Of a DNA stretch of 64,000 nt, positions 63,601-64,000 are shown in pieces. Positions within the stretch are counted from its first letter, which is position 1; the number at the start of each line of letters is the position of its first letter. The stretch is from NCBI GenBank assembly GCA_938008435.1, contig CALLKK010000010.1:62001-126000 (forward strand), read 5' to 3'. The notes under the pieces were generated by a model. It searched no databases, was not told the origin of the DNA, and saw only the letters and a program-made list of their open reading frames with translations. A program made the translations under genes and the position numbers. This DNA comes from an uncultured Steroidobacter sp. (lineage in GTDB: Bacteria; Pseudomonadota; Gammaproteobacteria; Steroidobacterales; Steroidobacteraceae).

Positions 63601-63999
63601 TCAGCCCCACAGCACCGCCAGCTCGACATCGATGTCCGTCTTGCGCGCAGCGATGCGCACGGTCTCGATCGCAACTGTCTGCGGATCCCACGCGCGCTTC
63701 ATTTCTTCGATCTGCGCCGCGACTTCTTGCTCCAGCTCCTCGCGCCGGCGCAGCAGCTCTTCGCGCGAGGCTTGCGCACGAGCAACGTCTTGTTGCTCAC
63801 GCCCCAGACGCCCCGCATTGCGCGCAGCCGTTCCGGCTTTGCTCAGCGTCGTGGTGCTCAAGCGCTTGCGCCCGAGCAGCGCGCCGAGAATGGAGGTTCC
63901 CACCGACACCGCGGTCTGCATGCGCCGATCGGCGAGCTGCGCCTGCTCGCGCTCCACGCGCTCCTCCGCACGACGAATCTGATCCTCCAAGGTGCGCAG
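63601..63999 (-). CDS. 3' end of a large ATPase-like protein (start outside the window)
   Basis: The last 133 or so codons of a minus-strand gene; the frame continues past the window edge (LRTLEDQIRRAEERV). Visible are a coiled coil (RRAEERVEREQAQL), a short hydrophobic Gly-rich stretch (VGTSILGALLGRKRLSTTTL), a second coiled coil (SREELLRRREELEQEVAAQIEEMK) and the end VRIAARKTDIDVELAVLWG. From memory this tail is that of HerA/DUF853-like ATP-binding proteins of Proteobacteria. The ATPase core would lie beyond the window, so the call stays tentative. Confidence 0.6.
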   Translation of the reverse strand: MRTLEDQIRRAEERVEREQAQLADRRMQTAVSVGTSILGALLGRKRLSTTTLSKAGTAARNAGRLGREQQDVARAQASREELLRRREELEQEVAAQIEEMKRAWDPQTVAIETVRIAARKTDIDVELAVLWG

Positions 64000-64000
64000 C

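Overview
This is a gene-dense, high-GC stretch of a free-living Gram-negative chromosome. The gene set points to a gammaproteobacterium of the Steroidobacter/Nevskiales/Xanthomonadales type. It includes TonB-dependent uptake, Lol-type lipoproteins, an OmpA-family lipoprotein, RsmC, RsuA, NudE, YajQ, a YaiL-type DUF2058 protein and a YdbH/YdbL pair. This placement comes from recognised families and composition, not from a marker gene. I saw no tRNA, rRNA, CRISPR array, insertion sequence or prophage gene.

Layout. 1-2075: end of a sensor kinase (probably of the dedicated-sortase type), then a structured, possibly non-coding stretch closed by a strong terminator. 2117-4940 (minus): a YdbH-like outer-membrane lipid-bridge protein and a DUF1318 lipoprotein that looks like a YnbE-YdbL fusion. 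5032-9006: a glycan module with a GH3 beta-glucosidase lipoprotein, a perfect LacI-type operator over its -35 box, and a LacI regulator downstream. 9055-16348: an EF-G paralogue, a membrane-bound receiver protein, a saccharopine-dehydrogenase-like reductase coupled to a YheT-type hydrolase, and a glycerol-kinase-like FGGY kinase. 16373-19812: a glycerophosphodiester phosphodiesterase beside that kinase, and a PQQ sugar dehydrogenase fused to an FN3 domain and a two-CxxCH region. 19825-30276: bactofilin, an M16 protease pair, an HD phosphohydrolase behind a perfect Crp-type palindrome, an MgtC/DUF4010 membrane protein, an SDR, an M15 peptidase and a GGDEF-EAL protein. 30536-39026: a DUF819 permease, a GT2/ArnT-like glycosyltransferase pair, an unknown exported protein and two coupled hybrid two-component proteins. 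39485-51809: housekeeping and enzyme genes, including an aminotransferase, rsuA, rsmC, a sialate O-acetylesterase, a lipoprotein methyltransferase, an S9 peptidase, xthA, yajQ and a Gfo/Idh/MocA oxidoreductase.

52184-60231 is the most coherent block. It is a tightly coupled plus-strand operon for organosulfur (sulfonate or sulfate-ester) use: a TauD-type dioxygenase, an SsuA-type binding protein, a TonB-dependent receptor, an NtaA/SsuD-type flavin monooxygenase, a permease made of two SsuC units fused in one chain, and SsuB. It reads as outer-membrane import, periplasmic capture, inner-membrane import and two alternative desulfurising oxygenases. The window ends with nudE, a TlpA-like lipoprotein, a DUF4398/OmpA lipoprotein pair with a textbook terminator, and the 3' end of an ATPase-like gene.

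The least explained feature is a family of degenerate 7-bp-period repeats (GGCTACG/GGCTACA) joined to a GGGCTCTGGGCGCTGGC-type segment. It occurs in four intergenic regions, and two copies lie in opposite orientation on either side of rsmC.
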